Under the pieces are notes generated by a model, which saw only the letters and a program-made list of their open reading frames with translations, was not told where the DNA came from and made no database searches. From Kribbella pratensis (GTDB lineage: Bacteria > Actinomycetota > Actinomycetes > Propionibacteriales > Kribbellaceae), in the NCBI RefSeq assembly GCF_004365355.1, contig NZ_SODP01000003.1, forward strand, positions 1,240,001 through 1,304,000: a DNA stretch of 64,000 nucleotides. The letters run 5' to 3'. A program made the position numbers and the translations under genes. Numbering within the stretch: the stretch's first letter is position 1; each line of letters begins with the position of its first letter. Below, one piece after another: positions 42,677-50,476 of the stretch.

Positions 42677-43752
42677 CGGACCGCCTCTCGAGGCTCGCCC
42701 GCAGCTGGGACGAGGCGGCCGAGGGCTACGAACAGTACTTCGTGCCGCGCTTCGCTCCGTGGGTGCAAGCCGCGGTTGACGCTGTCCATACCATACCGTT
42801 TGGTATGGTCGTCGTGCCCTGCTGCGGGACCTTCCCCGAACTCGAACTGCTCGCCCCGTGGTTCCCCGACCGGCGAATCGTCGGCATCGACCTGTCCGCC
42901 GAAATGGTCCGCCTGGCCAACCTCCGCGCCGCCAGCCTCCGCGCCGCCAGCCTCCGCGCCGCCAGCCTCCGCGCCGCCAGCCTCCGCGCGGACGGGGTTC
43001 GCGCCGGTGGGGTTCGGGCCGACGGGCCTGGCGCGGGCGGCCTTGGCGCGGATGGGGTTCGTGCCGACGGGCTTGGCGCGGGCGGGCTTGGCGCGGATGG
43101 GGTTCGTGCCGACGGGCTTGGCGCGGATGGGATTGCGGCCGATGGGGTTGGCGCGGGCGGGCTTGGCGCCGGTGGGCTTGGGGCCGGTGGGCATGGGGCC
43201 GATGGGCTTGGCTCCGACGGGGGTTCGCTTGTTGAGGTGGTTCAGGGGGATGCTGCCGCGCTTGATCCGGCTTGGGGCGCGGCGGCGGTCGTGTCTGTTT
43301 TCGGACTTCAGCAGTTGCCTGATCCGCCTGCCGCGATCCGGTCGTGGTACGACGCGCTTCGACCGGGCGGCCGGCTCTGTGTCGTCTACTGGCCCGAGTT
43401 TGCCGAGGAGACCGGTCCGTTCGCGCTGCTGGACGAGGTGATCGACGGCCGGCGCGACCGCTCGTGGGAGGACGCGCTGATCCCGGCGCTCGACGGTGCG
43501 GTGATCGAGCGGGACGAACTGCGGTCGTACCCGATGGTGCATCCCAGTGCAGCGGCGTACTTCGATGCGGCCGACCGCTCAGGCCCGCTGCGTGCGACCG
43601 CGTTGGCACGTGGTGACGAGTACATCGCGGAGCTGCGGGCGAACTACCTGGCGAAGGCGCCGGCGGGGGAGTGGGTCCACCATCCGCAGGCGCGGTTGAT
43701 CAGCGCTAGGAAGCCGCTGAGTCGTGCGGAGGCAGCGCCACCGACTTCGTGA
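42673..43752 (+). CDS. Class I SAM methyltransferase with a 100-residue repeat insert
   Basis: 359 aa from GTG 42673 (overlaps globin stop). Post-motif I reads VVVPCCGTFPELELLAPWFPDRRIVGIDLSAEMVRLA; the normal core resumes at residue 185 with LVEVVQGDAAALDPAWGAAAVVSVF. Residues 84-184 are repeats: four LRAAS units and then about sixteen five-residue units of the style A-D/G-G-L/V-G/R. They sit between the SAM-binding part and motif II. The enzyme may still fold if the repeat loops out. Substrate unknown. The 3' end overlaps the kinase gene convergently by 47 bases. Confidence 0.8.
   Translation: MTDRLSRLARSWDEAAEGYEQYFVPRFAPWVQAAVDAVHTIPFGMVVVPCCGTFPELELLAPWFPDRRIVGIDLSAEMVRLANLRAASLRAASLRAASLRAASLRADGVRAGGVRADGPGAGGLGADGVRADGLGAGGLGADGVRADGLGADGIAADGVGAGGLGAGGLGAGGHGADGLGSDGGSLVEVVQGDAAALDPAWGAAAVVSVFGLQQLPDPPAAIRSWYDALRPGGRLCVVYWPEFAEETGPFALLDEVIDGRRDRSWEDALIPALDGAVIERDELRSYPMVHPSAAAYFDAADRSGPLRATALARGDEYIAELRANYLAKAPAGEWVHHPQARLISARKPLSRAEAAPPTS
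42785..42808. repeat. Near-palindrome copy 1, inside the methyltransferase gene
   Basis: CCATACC and GGTATGG arms around ATACCGTTT. It matches 47805-47828 at 23 of 24 bases and is much less GC-rich than the gene around it. It encodes HTIPFGM in the methyltransferase. The repeat expansion of this gene starts about 110 bases downstream. Confidence 0.7.
42922..43224. repeat. 15-base in-frame tandem repeats in the methyltransferase gene
   Basis: About 20 units of 15 bases. The first four (CTCCGCGCCGCCAGC) are almost perfect; later ones are GGTGGGCTTGGCGCN-like and more mixed. All keep the frame. The other strand is also open through the repeat, which is a by-product of the composition. Confidence 0.85.
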
Positions 43753-44377
43753 CAAGCTCCACCGCAGGGTCGAACGGGATGGCCGGATCGCCGTCGACGA
43801 TCACATGGGCTCGCGAACGAGTGGCCTGCTCGGCGAAATGGTCGCGCTCCCAGCGCATCCACTCGAGCCAGTGGTCACGGAGGGGCTCGCCGTCGCGCTC
43901 GATGCCGCGCTCGAGGCGAACCTCGTTCGACGTCTCGACCCAGAGCCGCAGCGACTGCCAGTGCGCCGAGTCCCGGTCGCAGGCGGTGACACCCTCGACG
44001 ATGAGCAGATCCACAGTGCTCGGTACGACGTGCAGCTCGGCGTAGGCGCCGACGTACCAGTCGTAGCGGCGGTAGCGGCCCTCTCGACCCTCCGCAAGGC
44101 GCTGTAGTACGTGGTCGCGGAGCAGACCGAATCCGCGCTCGGCTCCGGTCCAGCCGTCGTACAGGTCGTCCATGTGGATGACGTAGGTGTTCAGGTCGCG
44201 GGCCTCGGCCCGCGCCTGCAAGTGAGCGGCGACAGTCGTCTTGCCGGATCCGGCGGGACCGTCGATGCCGATCAGTCGAGTCCGGCCCAGTTGAGGCGAG
44301 CCGGCCTGGACATTGTCGAGCAGCGAGTCGATGGTCAGGGGTGAGCCGTGGTCAGCGGCCTTGTCAGTTGATTCCAT
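43706..44377 (-). CDS. P-loop kinase, uridine kinase/phosphoribulokinase-like
   Basis: 223 aa. Walker A is DGPAGSGKTT (39-48). HMDDLYDGW follows as the Asp-containing lid-side motif, and VDLLIVEGVTACD is the second strand. The fold is that of nucleoside and sugar kinases; the substrate is unknown. It overlaps the downstream-transcribed methyltransferase convergently (47 bases) and the upstream membrane protein gene by 14 bases on the same strand. Confidence 0.83.
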   Translation of the reverse strand: MESTDKAADHGSPLTIDSLLDNVQAGSPQLGRTRLIGIDGPAGSGKTTVAAHLQARAEARDLNTYVIHMDDLYDGWTGAERGFGLLRDHVLQRLAEGREGRYRRYDWYVGAYAELHVVPSTVDLLIVEGVTACDRDSAHWQSLRLWVETSNEVRLERGIERDGEPLRDHWLEWMRWERDHFAEQATRSRAHVIVDGDPAIPFDPAVELVTKSVALPPHDSAAS

Positions 44378-44870
44378 GGCGCTTCAGGATGTCCTCGATC
44401 TCGTCGAACTCCGACGAATCCTGCTGCTTCGCCTTCCCCTTTGACGGCTTGGCAGCTTTGGCGGTGCTGGCCGAGGCGGGCGCCGGGCCCGTCGCAGTCA
44501 ACTCTCCCGCGGGCGAGGCGGGCTTGTTCTGTGCCTTCAGTGACTTCTCCGCCTTCTGGTTCCCTCCACGCCCCCGGGCTACACCCGACACGACGTAGAG
44601 CACCACCGAGACGCCGAACAGCGCGACCCCGGCCCAGACGGTCGGCGAGAAGATCAAGTGCGTGACCCAGCTCACCGTCGAGCGGACCACGTCCCAGACC
44701 AGCTCCAGCAGACCGGTCAGGTACAGCGAGACCGGCAGCAGGGACCAAGCCACGCCGCGCGTGCCGGCCGCCACCCCGCGTCGCCGCCAGGCGAACCACG
44801 AGCCGATCAGACCGAGCAGCGTGAGGCCTACGCAGAACGGCAGCAGCGTCAAATCGTTGAAATCAGGCAC
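44364..44870 (-). CDS. Hypothetical membrane protein with charged tail
   Basis: 168 aa. Helices are at about 8-28, 42-60 and 76-96, then a Lys/Ala/Pro/Gln-rich tail ends in SSEFDEIEDILKRHGIN, a likely short helix. The family is widespread in actinobacteria without known function. Upstream, toward the divergent SseB-like gene, lies a 92-base foldback. The stop region overlaps the kinase gene start by 14 bases, so they share a transcript. Confidence 0.65.
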   Translation of the reverse strand: MPDFNDLTLLPFCVGLTLLGLIGSWFAWRRRGVAAGTRGVAWSLLPVSLYLTGLLELVWDVVRSTVSWVTHLIFSPTVWAGVALFGVSVVLYVVSGVARGRGGNQKAEKSLKAQNKPASPAGELTATGPAPASASTAKAAKPSKGKAKQQDSSEFDEIEDILKRHGIN

Positions 44871-44941
44871 ATACCCAGGCTCGCACAGTCCCCGCCGGAA
44901 CCAAGGGGGGAAGTGCCCTGACGTACCCCTGAAACCGCGCC

Positions 44942-45033
44942 CCGGATCCCCAGGCCATCACGATCGGCGCCCGCTCCTCCGCCCGAGCGCGCCCCCGCCC
45001 TGCGCGGGCAATTGTGATGGCCTGCGGATCCGG
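44942..45033. repeat. 92-base foldback in a divergent promoter region
   Basis: Arms 44942-44964 and 45011-45033 match as inverted repeats at 21 of 23 bases. Inside, GCCCGC-type pieces can extend the stem. The only genes around it start outward on both sides (44870 minus, 45153 plus), so a simple terminator role does not fit well. It could be a palindromic element or an RNA structure. Confidence 0.65.
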
Positions 45034-45152
45034 ACCTCCGCCACTGACCAAGCTCCGGCTCGCCGCCGGCAGCCCGCCTGGGCGAGCGGCCCGCGCGGCG
45101 AACCGGTGGGGTTGGTGAGTGGTGGCGGTCCGGGTCCGGCGAGAATGCAGGC

Positions 45153-45644
45153 ATGCAACCAGAGCGGCGGCTAGCGTTCACCGGGTTCGACAACGACGAC
45201 GGTACGGCGGATCCCGCGCTCGCGGCCGCGCTTGCGCAGGGTGACGACGGCGCGATGCTGGCCGCGCTGACCAGGGCACGGTTGCTGGTGCCCGTGGTGG
45301 CGATGCTCGGCGAGGTCGAGTACGACGAGAACGGGCTGGCGCACGACAAGACCTCGGACATGGCGGTCGCGCTGCTCCAGGGGCAGGACGGGCGGAACGC
45401 GCTGCTCGCGTTCACCGGCACCGAGAGCCTGGCCCGGTGGAGCCCGGAGGCCCGGCCGATGCCGGCCCAGGCGCAGTTGGTGGCTACCGCGGCGATCCAG
45501 GAAGGCGCGGCGGCGATCGTGCTGGACATCGCCGGGCCGGCCGCGGGTGTGATCGAGACCGACGACGTACGCCGATTGGCCGCCGGCCTCCAGGTCGTTC
45601 GCCTGGAAGACGGCGGCTACGGGTGGATCGAGCCGGCCCGCTGA
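45153..45644 (+). CDS. SseB-like protein
   Basis: 163 aa. The SseB N-terminal domain pattern is seen in MLAALTRARLLVPVVA (30-50), KTSDMAVALLQGQDGRNALLAFTGTESLARW (65-95) and ATAAIQEGAAAIVLDIAGP. In actinobacteria this gene often precedes infC by a few genes; here it lies about 16 kb before it. Cytoplasmic; function not known. A two-way terminator hairpin follows. Confidence 0.83.
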   Translation: MQPERRLAFTGFDNDDGTADPALAAALAQGDDGAMLAALTRARLLVPVVAMLGEVEYDENGLAHDKTSDMAVALLQGQDGRNALLAFTGTESLARWSPEARPMPAQAQLVATAAIQEGAAAIVLDIAGPAAGVIETDDVRRLAAGLQVVRLEDGGYGWIEPAR

Positions 45645-45646
45645 GC

Positions 45647-45693
45647 CTTTCCGGAAAGAAACAGCCGTGGAGCGCCGACTTCTTTCCGGAAAG
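45647..45693. terminator. Bidirectional terminator hairpin
   Basis: CTTTCCGGAAAGAA (45647-45660) pairs with TTCTTTCCGGAAAG (45680-45693), 19-base loop, between convergent genes ending at 45644 and 45698. Each arm also holds the small palindrome TTTCCGGAAA. Confidence 0.8.
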
Positions 45694-45697
45694 CGGA

Positions 45698-48331
45698 TCA
45701 GCCGACGGGTGAGCTGAGCGCGTCCATCGGCTTGGGGCGCATTGCGAGGCGGCCGGTGATCGCGGTGGTCGGGAGGACCAGCAGGAGGACTACCGCGACC
45801 CAGGCGATGAGGACCCAGACCGGGCCGGACGGGATCGGCCAGCCTCGGGTGGCCATCGCGATCGGGAGCACGGTGAACGCCGCTGTGATCAGCCCGCTGA
45901 CGAGCCCGAGCGCTGCGATGAGCAGACCCTCGAGGCCGAGCATGCGCGAGACCTCGCGGCGGGTCGATCCGGTCAGGCGCTGAAGGCCGAACTCGCGGCG
46001 TCGGTCGAGTACGGCGACCGCGATCGTGTTGACTGACGCGATTGCGGTGTAGGCGACCGCGATCGCGGCCAGCAGGTAGCCGATCCAGGCGTCGACGCCG
46101 AGGCCGGTGTCCAGTCCGTCGGCGAGCAGTTCCCGGCCTCCGATCGTCGTACCGGGCCATTTCGAGAGGTCCAGGTGGAGCTTGTCGGTGGTCTTCAGGA
46201 CCAGCTGGCTCGGCAGACCGGTCGTGGTGTGGGCGGCCAGGAGTTGCGCGGGGAGCAGGAGGGATTGGTACCCGGACGGGCCTTCTGCCAGGGCGACCAC
46301 CTTGACCTTGACGAGAGCGTCGTCGCCCAAACGCAGGCCGATCTCCGAACCGACGTCGACCTTGAGCCTCTTCGCCGTACCCGGCGGCAAGGCGATGGTG
46401 TTGCCGGTCAGGTCGTCGAGCGATCCCTTGGTGACTTTGTCCTTGTAAATAGGGCCGCTCAGGCCGAGGAGGGGCCAGGCGTCGCTGGTGTGGGAGGCGT
46501 CGTACGGCTGCTCGATCCAGCCTTTGCTGCGGACGAGTTCGGACGATGCGGTGACGCCCGGGAGTTCGCCGGCGGCCTTGGTCAGGGAGGCGGGGATGCC
46601 GCCGGTGATGACGACGTCGCCGGCCAGGTTGCTGGTGAACGCTTCGACGGCCGCCTTCTGCTGGGTGGTCTGCGAGTAGATGTTGCCTACGGCAATTGCT
46701 GTCGCGATCGTGATCGGGATCAGGATCGCGCCGAACTGCACTGCCCGGACGCGGAGATTGATGACCGCGAGAACTCCGCTCGTACCGCGCTTCTCGACGA
46801 GTCGGGTGATGCGGGGGACGAGCGCTCGCTGGATCACGAGTGGGGCAAGGATTGCGACGGCGATCGAGCCGGTGAGACCGGCGGGGCCGCCGATCGCGGC
46901 TGCGTTGGTCGGACCCATGAACGGGGTGGACAACGCGATCGCTACCGTGGCACCGACGAAGACCAGGCCGATGATGACGCGGATGCGGCTGAGTGCGACA
47001 TTCGGTACGGCGGCCTCCGCGACGGCCTGGATCGGACGGATCCGGGCGGCGCGGTTCGCGGCGAATCCGACGGTGATGCGCAGTACTGCGAACGTGAGGA
47101 TGGCCGCGCCGGCGAAGGGAAGCGGGCCCTGGTCGTACCGGAGCTGGGGAGGCACGATCCCGCCGTTCGCCAGCATGCCGAAGATCCAGTTGCCGGCAAG
47201 CCGTCCGCAGAGCAGGCCGAGGACGAGCCCGAGTACGCCGACCACCATGGTCTCCGCGATGACCATCTTGCCGACCTGACGCGGTGTCGCACCGCTTGCC
47301 CGCAGCAACGCCAGCTCACGCCGCCGCTGCCGCACCGACAACCCGATCGTCGCCGACACCACGAGCGCCATCACCACAGCCACCATCCCACCGAAGACGC
47401 CGGACATGATGATCAGAGGCAGACTCGTAGCAATCCCTTGAAACTCCGCGACACCGCGGTCGTCCCCCATGTACGCCTTCACGCCCGCCGGCAGTTCAAG
47501 CCGGTCAGCCAACTCGCGAGCCGACGTACCGTCCGCCGGGAACACCCCAATCGCATCCACCCCAGCGGGCACCTCCGCATCCGCGAAGAAGACCGCCGGC
47601 ACATCAACCTGCCGGTGAGCCACCGCAACCCCCGCCAGCACAAACCCCCGCGGCTCACCCCCCACAACCACAGTCACCCGTTCCCCAGGCACAGCAGCCC
47701 CGACCAGCCGCCGGTCCAGCACAACCTGCCCGGCACGCGGAGCACTCCCCGCCGTCAACTCGTAGGGCGTCAGCGCCGCCGCCGACCAGCCGTGCCCCGC
47801 CAGCTCCATACCATACGGTTTGGTATGGCCGCCTTCGGGATCCGGCGCCCCAGCGGTCGCACCGCCGGCCGGCTGACCAGCGGCAGGCTCACCAGCCGTT
47901 GGCTGACCAGCCGTTGGCTGACCAGCCGTTGCCTGACCGGTGGCTGGGTGACCAGCCGTTGCCTGACCAGCAGTTGCTTGACCGGTGGCCGGCTGACTGG
48001 CTGCCGTTGTCACGGCGGCTGGGAATGACCTGTCGGCGACTGCCTTTGCGACTCCCGGGGTGCTTGCGAGCTTGGCGACGAGCGCGGCGTCTACGCGGTG
48101 GCGTTCGGGGAAGGGAGCGGAGCCGCTGCCGTTGGGTGGGTGGTACGCCGGGTCGCCGGCCACGACGATCGGCGCGGCCGCGAGGCGTTGGGGTGGGGCG
48201 TTGAGGCGTAGGGCGGTTTCCAGGAGACCCCCGGCGGCGGCCAGGAGTGCCCCGCCCAAGAGGACTGCGACGAAGATCGCGAGGAAGGCGGCGGTGCGGT
48301 ATCGCAGGGTGGTGACGGCGAGGCGGAACAT
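45698..48331 (-). CDS. ABC exporter permease, MacB/FtsX type, with repeat linker
   Basis: 877 aa from ATG 48331; Met 48370 lies inside the ATPase gene. The first helix (MFRLAVTTLRYRTAAFLAIFVAVLLG) is followed by a large outside domain, three helices with the FtsX motif VSATIGLSVRQRRRELALLRASGATPRQV, and a second half with the same pattern (RREFGLQRLTGSTRREV). The outside domain contains a Gly/Gln/Ala/Thr repeat (about 115-160). The ATPase gene is upstream with a 1-base gap. Lipoprotein or peptide export is typical of the family; substrate unknown. Confidence 0.88.
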   Translation of the reverse strand: MFRLAVTTLRYRTAAFLAIFVAVLLGGALLAAAGGLLETALRLNAPPQRLAAAPIVVAGDPAYHPPNGSGSAPFPERHRVDAALVAKLASTPGVAKAVADRSFPAAVTTAASQPATGQATAGQATAGHPATGQATAGQPTAGQPTAGEPAAGQPAGGATAGAPDPEGGHTKPYGMELAGHGWSAAALTPYELTAGSAPRAGQVVLDRRLVGAAVPGERVTVVVGGEPRGFVLAGVAVAHRQVDVPAVFFADAEVPAGVDAIGVFPADGTSARELADRLELPAGVKAYMGDDRGVAEFQGIATSLPLIIMSGVFGGMVAVVMALVVSATIGLSVRQRRRELALLRASGATPRQVGKMVIAETMVVGVLGLVLGLLCGRLAGNWIFGMLANGGIVPPQLRYDQGPLPFAGAAILTFAVLRITVGFAANRAARIRPIQAVAEAAVPNVALSRIRVIIGLVFVGATVAIALSTPFMGPTNAAAIGGPAGLTGSIAVAILAPLVIQRALVPRITRLVEKRGTSGVLAVINLRVRAVQFGAILIPITIATAIAVGNIYSQTTQQKAAVEAFTSNLAGDVVITGGIPASLTKAAGELPGVTASSELVRSKGWIEQPYDASHTSDAWPLLGLSGPIYKDKVTKGSLDDLTGNTIALPPGTAKRLKVDVGSEIGLRLGDDALVKVKVVALAEGPSGYQSLLLPAQLLAAHTTTGLPSQLVLKTTDKLHLDLSKWPGTTIGGRELLADGLDTGLGVDAWIGYLLAAIAVAYTAIASVNTIAVAVLDRRREFGLQRLTGSTRREVSRMLGLEGLLIAALGLVSGLITAAFTVLPIAMATRGWPIPSGPVWVLIAWVAVVLLLVLPTTAITGRLAMRPKPMDALSSPVG
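47805..47828. repeat. Near-palindrome copy 2, inside the permease gene
   Basis: Same sequence as 42785-42808 except for one base in the centre (ATACGGTTT instead of ATACCGTTT). It encodes HTKPYGM on the minus strand. The permease repeat linker begins about 45 bases away, on the 5' side of the gene. Confidence 0.7.
47871..48000. repeat. 15-base in-frame repeats in the permease gene
   Basis: GGCTGACCAGCCGTT-type units repeat about eight times. On the coding strand they give the GQATA, GQPTA and GHPATG repeats of the outside domain. Units differ by few bases, so the expansion seems recent. Confidence 0.8.
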
Positions 48332-48332
48332 G

Positions 48333-49115
48333 TCAGTTCTCCGTGGGTGCGAAGCGGCCGCCGGCTCCACCGCGGGTGCGCCCGTCCGGCGTGCGGCCGG
48401 CGCTCAGGTGGGCGAGTTCCGCGGCGACTGACTCGGCGGTGGGGTGGGTGGTTTCGGAAGCGATCCGGCCGTCGACGAGGAAGACCACGCGGTCGGCGTA
48501 CGACGCCGCGACCGGATCGTGGGTGACCATCACGGTCGTCTGACCGAGTTCGCGGGACTGATCGCGAAGCAGCGCTAACACCTCAAGCGCAGTGGTCGTG
48601 TCGAGCGCCCCGGTCGGCTCATCCGCGAACGTGACCGCAGTACGTCCGGCCAACGCTCGCGCAATCGCGACGCGCTGCTGCTGACCGCCGGACAACTCAC
48701 TCGGCCGGTGCTTCATCCGCGCATCGAGCCCGACCCGCCGGATGACCTCGGTCACCCATGCGTCGTCCGGCGACTTCCCGGCCAGCGTCAGCGGCAGTAC
48801 GACGTTCTGCCGCACGGTCAGCGCCGGCATCAGATTGAACGACTGGAAGACGAACGCCACGGCCTCGCGCCGCAGCTCCGTCAGCGCAGTCTCATCCAGA
48901 CCGCGCAGCGACCGCCCGACCAGCGAGACATCGCCGGAGGTCGGTACGTCGAGCCCGGCCGCACAGTGCAACAACGTGCTCTTGCCGGAGCCCGACGGTC
49001 CCATCACCGCGGTGAACGTGCCCGCCTTGAAGCCGTAAGTGACACCGCCCAGCGCCTCGACAGCGCCAGGCCCCGTGCCGTACACCTTGCGAACGTCGGT
49101 CAGCTGCACACTCAT
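48333..49115 (-). CDS. ABC exporter ATPase, MacB/LolD type
   Basis: 260 aa from ATG 49115. Walker A is GPSGSGKST (39-47), signature LSGGQQQR (141-148), Walker B VTFADEPTG (161-169) and the H-loop is VMVTHDP. QSFNLMPALTV is the usual Q-loop region of the LolD/MacB subset. The DUF1707-like membrane protein gene upstream overlaps it by four bases. It powers the permease encoded next. Confidence 0.92.
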   Translation of the reverse strand: MSVQLTDVRKVYGTGPGAVEALGGVTYGFKAGTFTAVMGPSGSGKSTLLHCAAGLDVPTSGDVSLVGRSLRGLDETALTELRREAVAFVFQSFNLMPALTVRQNVVLPLTLAGKSPDDAWVTEVIRRVGLDARMKHRPSELSGGQQQRVAIARALAGRTAVTFADEPTGALDTTTALEVLALLRDQSRELGQTTVMVTHDPVAASYADRVVFLVDGRIASETTHPTAESVAAELAHLSAGRTPDGRTRGGAGGRFAPTEN

Positions 49116-49537
49116 GGCGCGACCAGTACGTCGGACTTGCGGTGGTACGACTCGTTCGTCCACCAGAGGATCGCGACGACCGCGCCGAGACCGAGGTCCG
49201 ACCAGAGCCACCACGGTCCGTCGAAGTGACCGAACATCGCCAGCGCCACCCAGATGACGAACTGCACCACACAGGTCACCAGCCACACGCCGGTGAATGC
49301 ACGCAGCGCCGTGGTCAGCCCGCGGGGCGGGGTCGCGTCGGCAACGCCGGCCATGATCGTGCGGAGCTCGCCCCGGGTCTGGGCGGTGAGCAACTGCAAC
49401 TGCCGATCGCTGGCCTGCGACGAAGTGAGTACAGCCTGCCGTACGGCGCTGTCGAGCTTGGCGACGGCGGCGCGGCGGTCGGCGTCGGTCAGCTGGATCT
49501 GGTCGGGCGTCAGGAGGGGTTCGAGGAGCGTGTACAT
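49112..49537 (-). CDS. Small membrane protein with DUF1707-like N-terminus
   Basis: 141 aa. The N-terminal half (LTDADRRAAVAKLDSAVRQAVL, then RQLQLLTAQTRGELRTIMAG) has the style of the DUF1707 domain. Two membrane helices follow (about 82-103 and 109-125). It is first in a three-gene unit with the MacB-type exporter. A role as sensor or assembly partner is only inferred from position. Confidence 0.65.
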   Translation of the reverse strand: MYTLLEPLLTPDQIQLTDADRRAAVAKLDSAVRQAVLTSSQASDRQLQLLTAQTRGELRTIMAGVADATPPRGLTTALRAFTGVWLVTCVVQFVIWVALAMFGHFDGPWWLWSDLGLGAVVAILWWTNESYHRKSDVLVAP

Positions 49538-49690
49538 GTGGGTGCCTTTCAGGAGGTCGATGTGAAAAAGCGTAGGGGTTGCACAGTTTCGTCCGCCCGG
49601 TGCTCAGGACCCGTTCCGAGGTGGTGCTAACACCCCTCTTCCACCGCTCTTCAGCGCGATCGGCCCGCTCCACGGCCGTCGTACGCCAGG

Positions 49691-50413
49691 ATGGGAGACA
49701 TGACCGAGGACCACGGGGAGCTGCCGCCGGGGCTCGCGCTGTCCTGGGGTGTGCTGCCGGTCCAGCGGCGCGGGCCGAAGCCGGCGCTGTCGATCGAGCA
49801 GATCGTCGCGACCGGCATCGAGTTCGGCGACCGGGACGGGTTCGAGGCGATCTCGCTGCAGCGGATCGCGGCACACCTCGGCGTCACCACGAACGCGATG
49901 TACCGCTACGTGCGGTCAAAAGAAGAGCTGATCGTGCTGGTGAACGACAAGGCGGTCGGGCTCCCACCCGAGCTACCGGAAGGCTGGCGGCCGGCGGCGA
50001 TCGCCTGGGTCGACGCGCAGGTCAAGCTGTACGCCGAACGGCCGTGGCTGCTCGACGTGCCGATCCGCGGCGCCCCGGTGACGCCGAACCAGCTGCGCTG
50101 GGTGGAGGCCATGCTCACGGCTCTGTCCGCGACAGGGCTCAGCCAGCACGACAATCTCGGCTGCCTGCTGCTGCTGAGCGGATACGTGCGGAACTACGCC
50201 AGCCTGGCCCGCCAGCTCGGCTCGAGTGCGGACGCGCCGGTGCAGGCGGAGCAGGTCGGGCGGTTCCTGGTGCCGCGGCTGATCGAAGGCGGTTACCCGA
50301 CGCTGACGTCGGTGTACCTCAACCAGGAGTACGAGGACGGCCTCGACGACGACCTGGAGTTCGGGCTCGCGCGGATCCTCGACGGCATCGACGTACTGAT
50401 CGCCAAGCGGTAA
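49691..50413 (+). CDS. TetR-family transcriptional regulator
   Basis: 240 aa from ATG 49691 (ATG 49700 also possible). The HTH is ATGIEFGDRDGFEAISLQRIAAHLGVTTNAMYRYVRSKEEL (about 40-80), and the C-terminal domain is of the TetR_C tetracycline-repressor-like type. It is divergent from the exporter operon with 153 bases between them and probably represses it. The inducer is unknown. Confidence 0.86.
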   Translation: MGDMTEDHGELPPGLALSWGVLPVQRRGPKPALSIEQIVATGIEFGDRDGFEAISLQRIAAHLGVTTNAMYRYVRSKEELIVLVNDKAVGLPPELPEGWRPAAIAWVDAQVKLYAERPWLLDVPIRGAPVTPNQLRWVEAMLTALSATGLSQHDNLGCLLLLSGYVRNYASLARQLGSSADAPVQAEQVGRFLVPRLIEGGYPTLTSVYLNQEYEDGLDDDLEFGLARILDGIDVLIAKR

Positions 50414-50476
50414 CGCCGGGGAAACAGCCTGGCGAGTTGGATCTCAGTGGTCATCGATCACGTCAGGAGAACTCCC

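Noticed and set aside
42571..43542. Minus-strand open frame across the methyltransferase repeats
   Set aside because: It is a Lys/Pro/Arg/Asn shadow of the 15-base repeats with no recognisable domain and no start signal; the plus strand carries the SAM motifs.
46175..48028. Long plus-strand open frame opposite the ABC permease
   Set aside because: The minus-strand permease has clear FtsX motifs and an ATPase partner; the plus frame is charged and low in hydrophobic residues.
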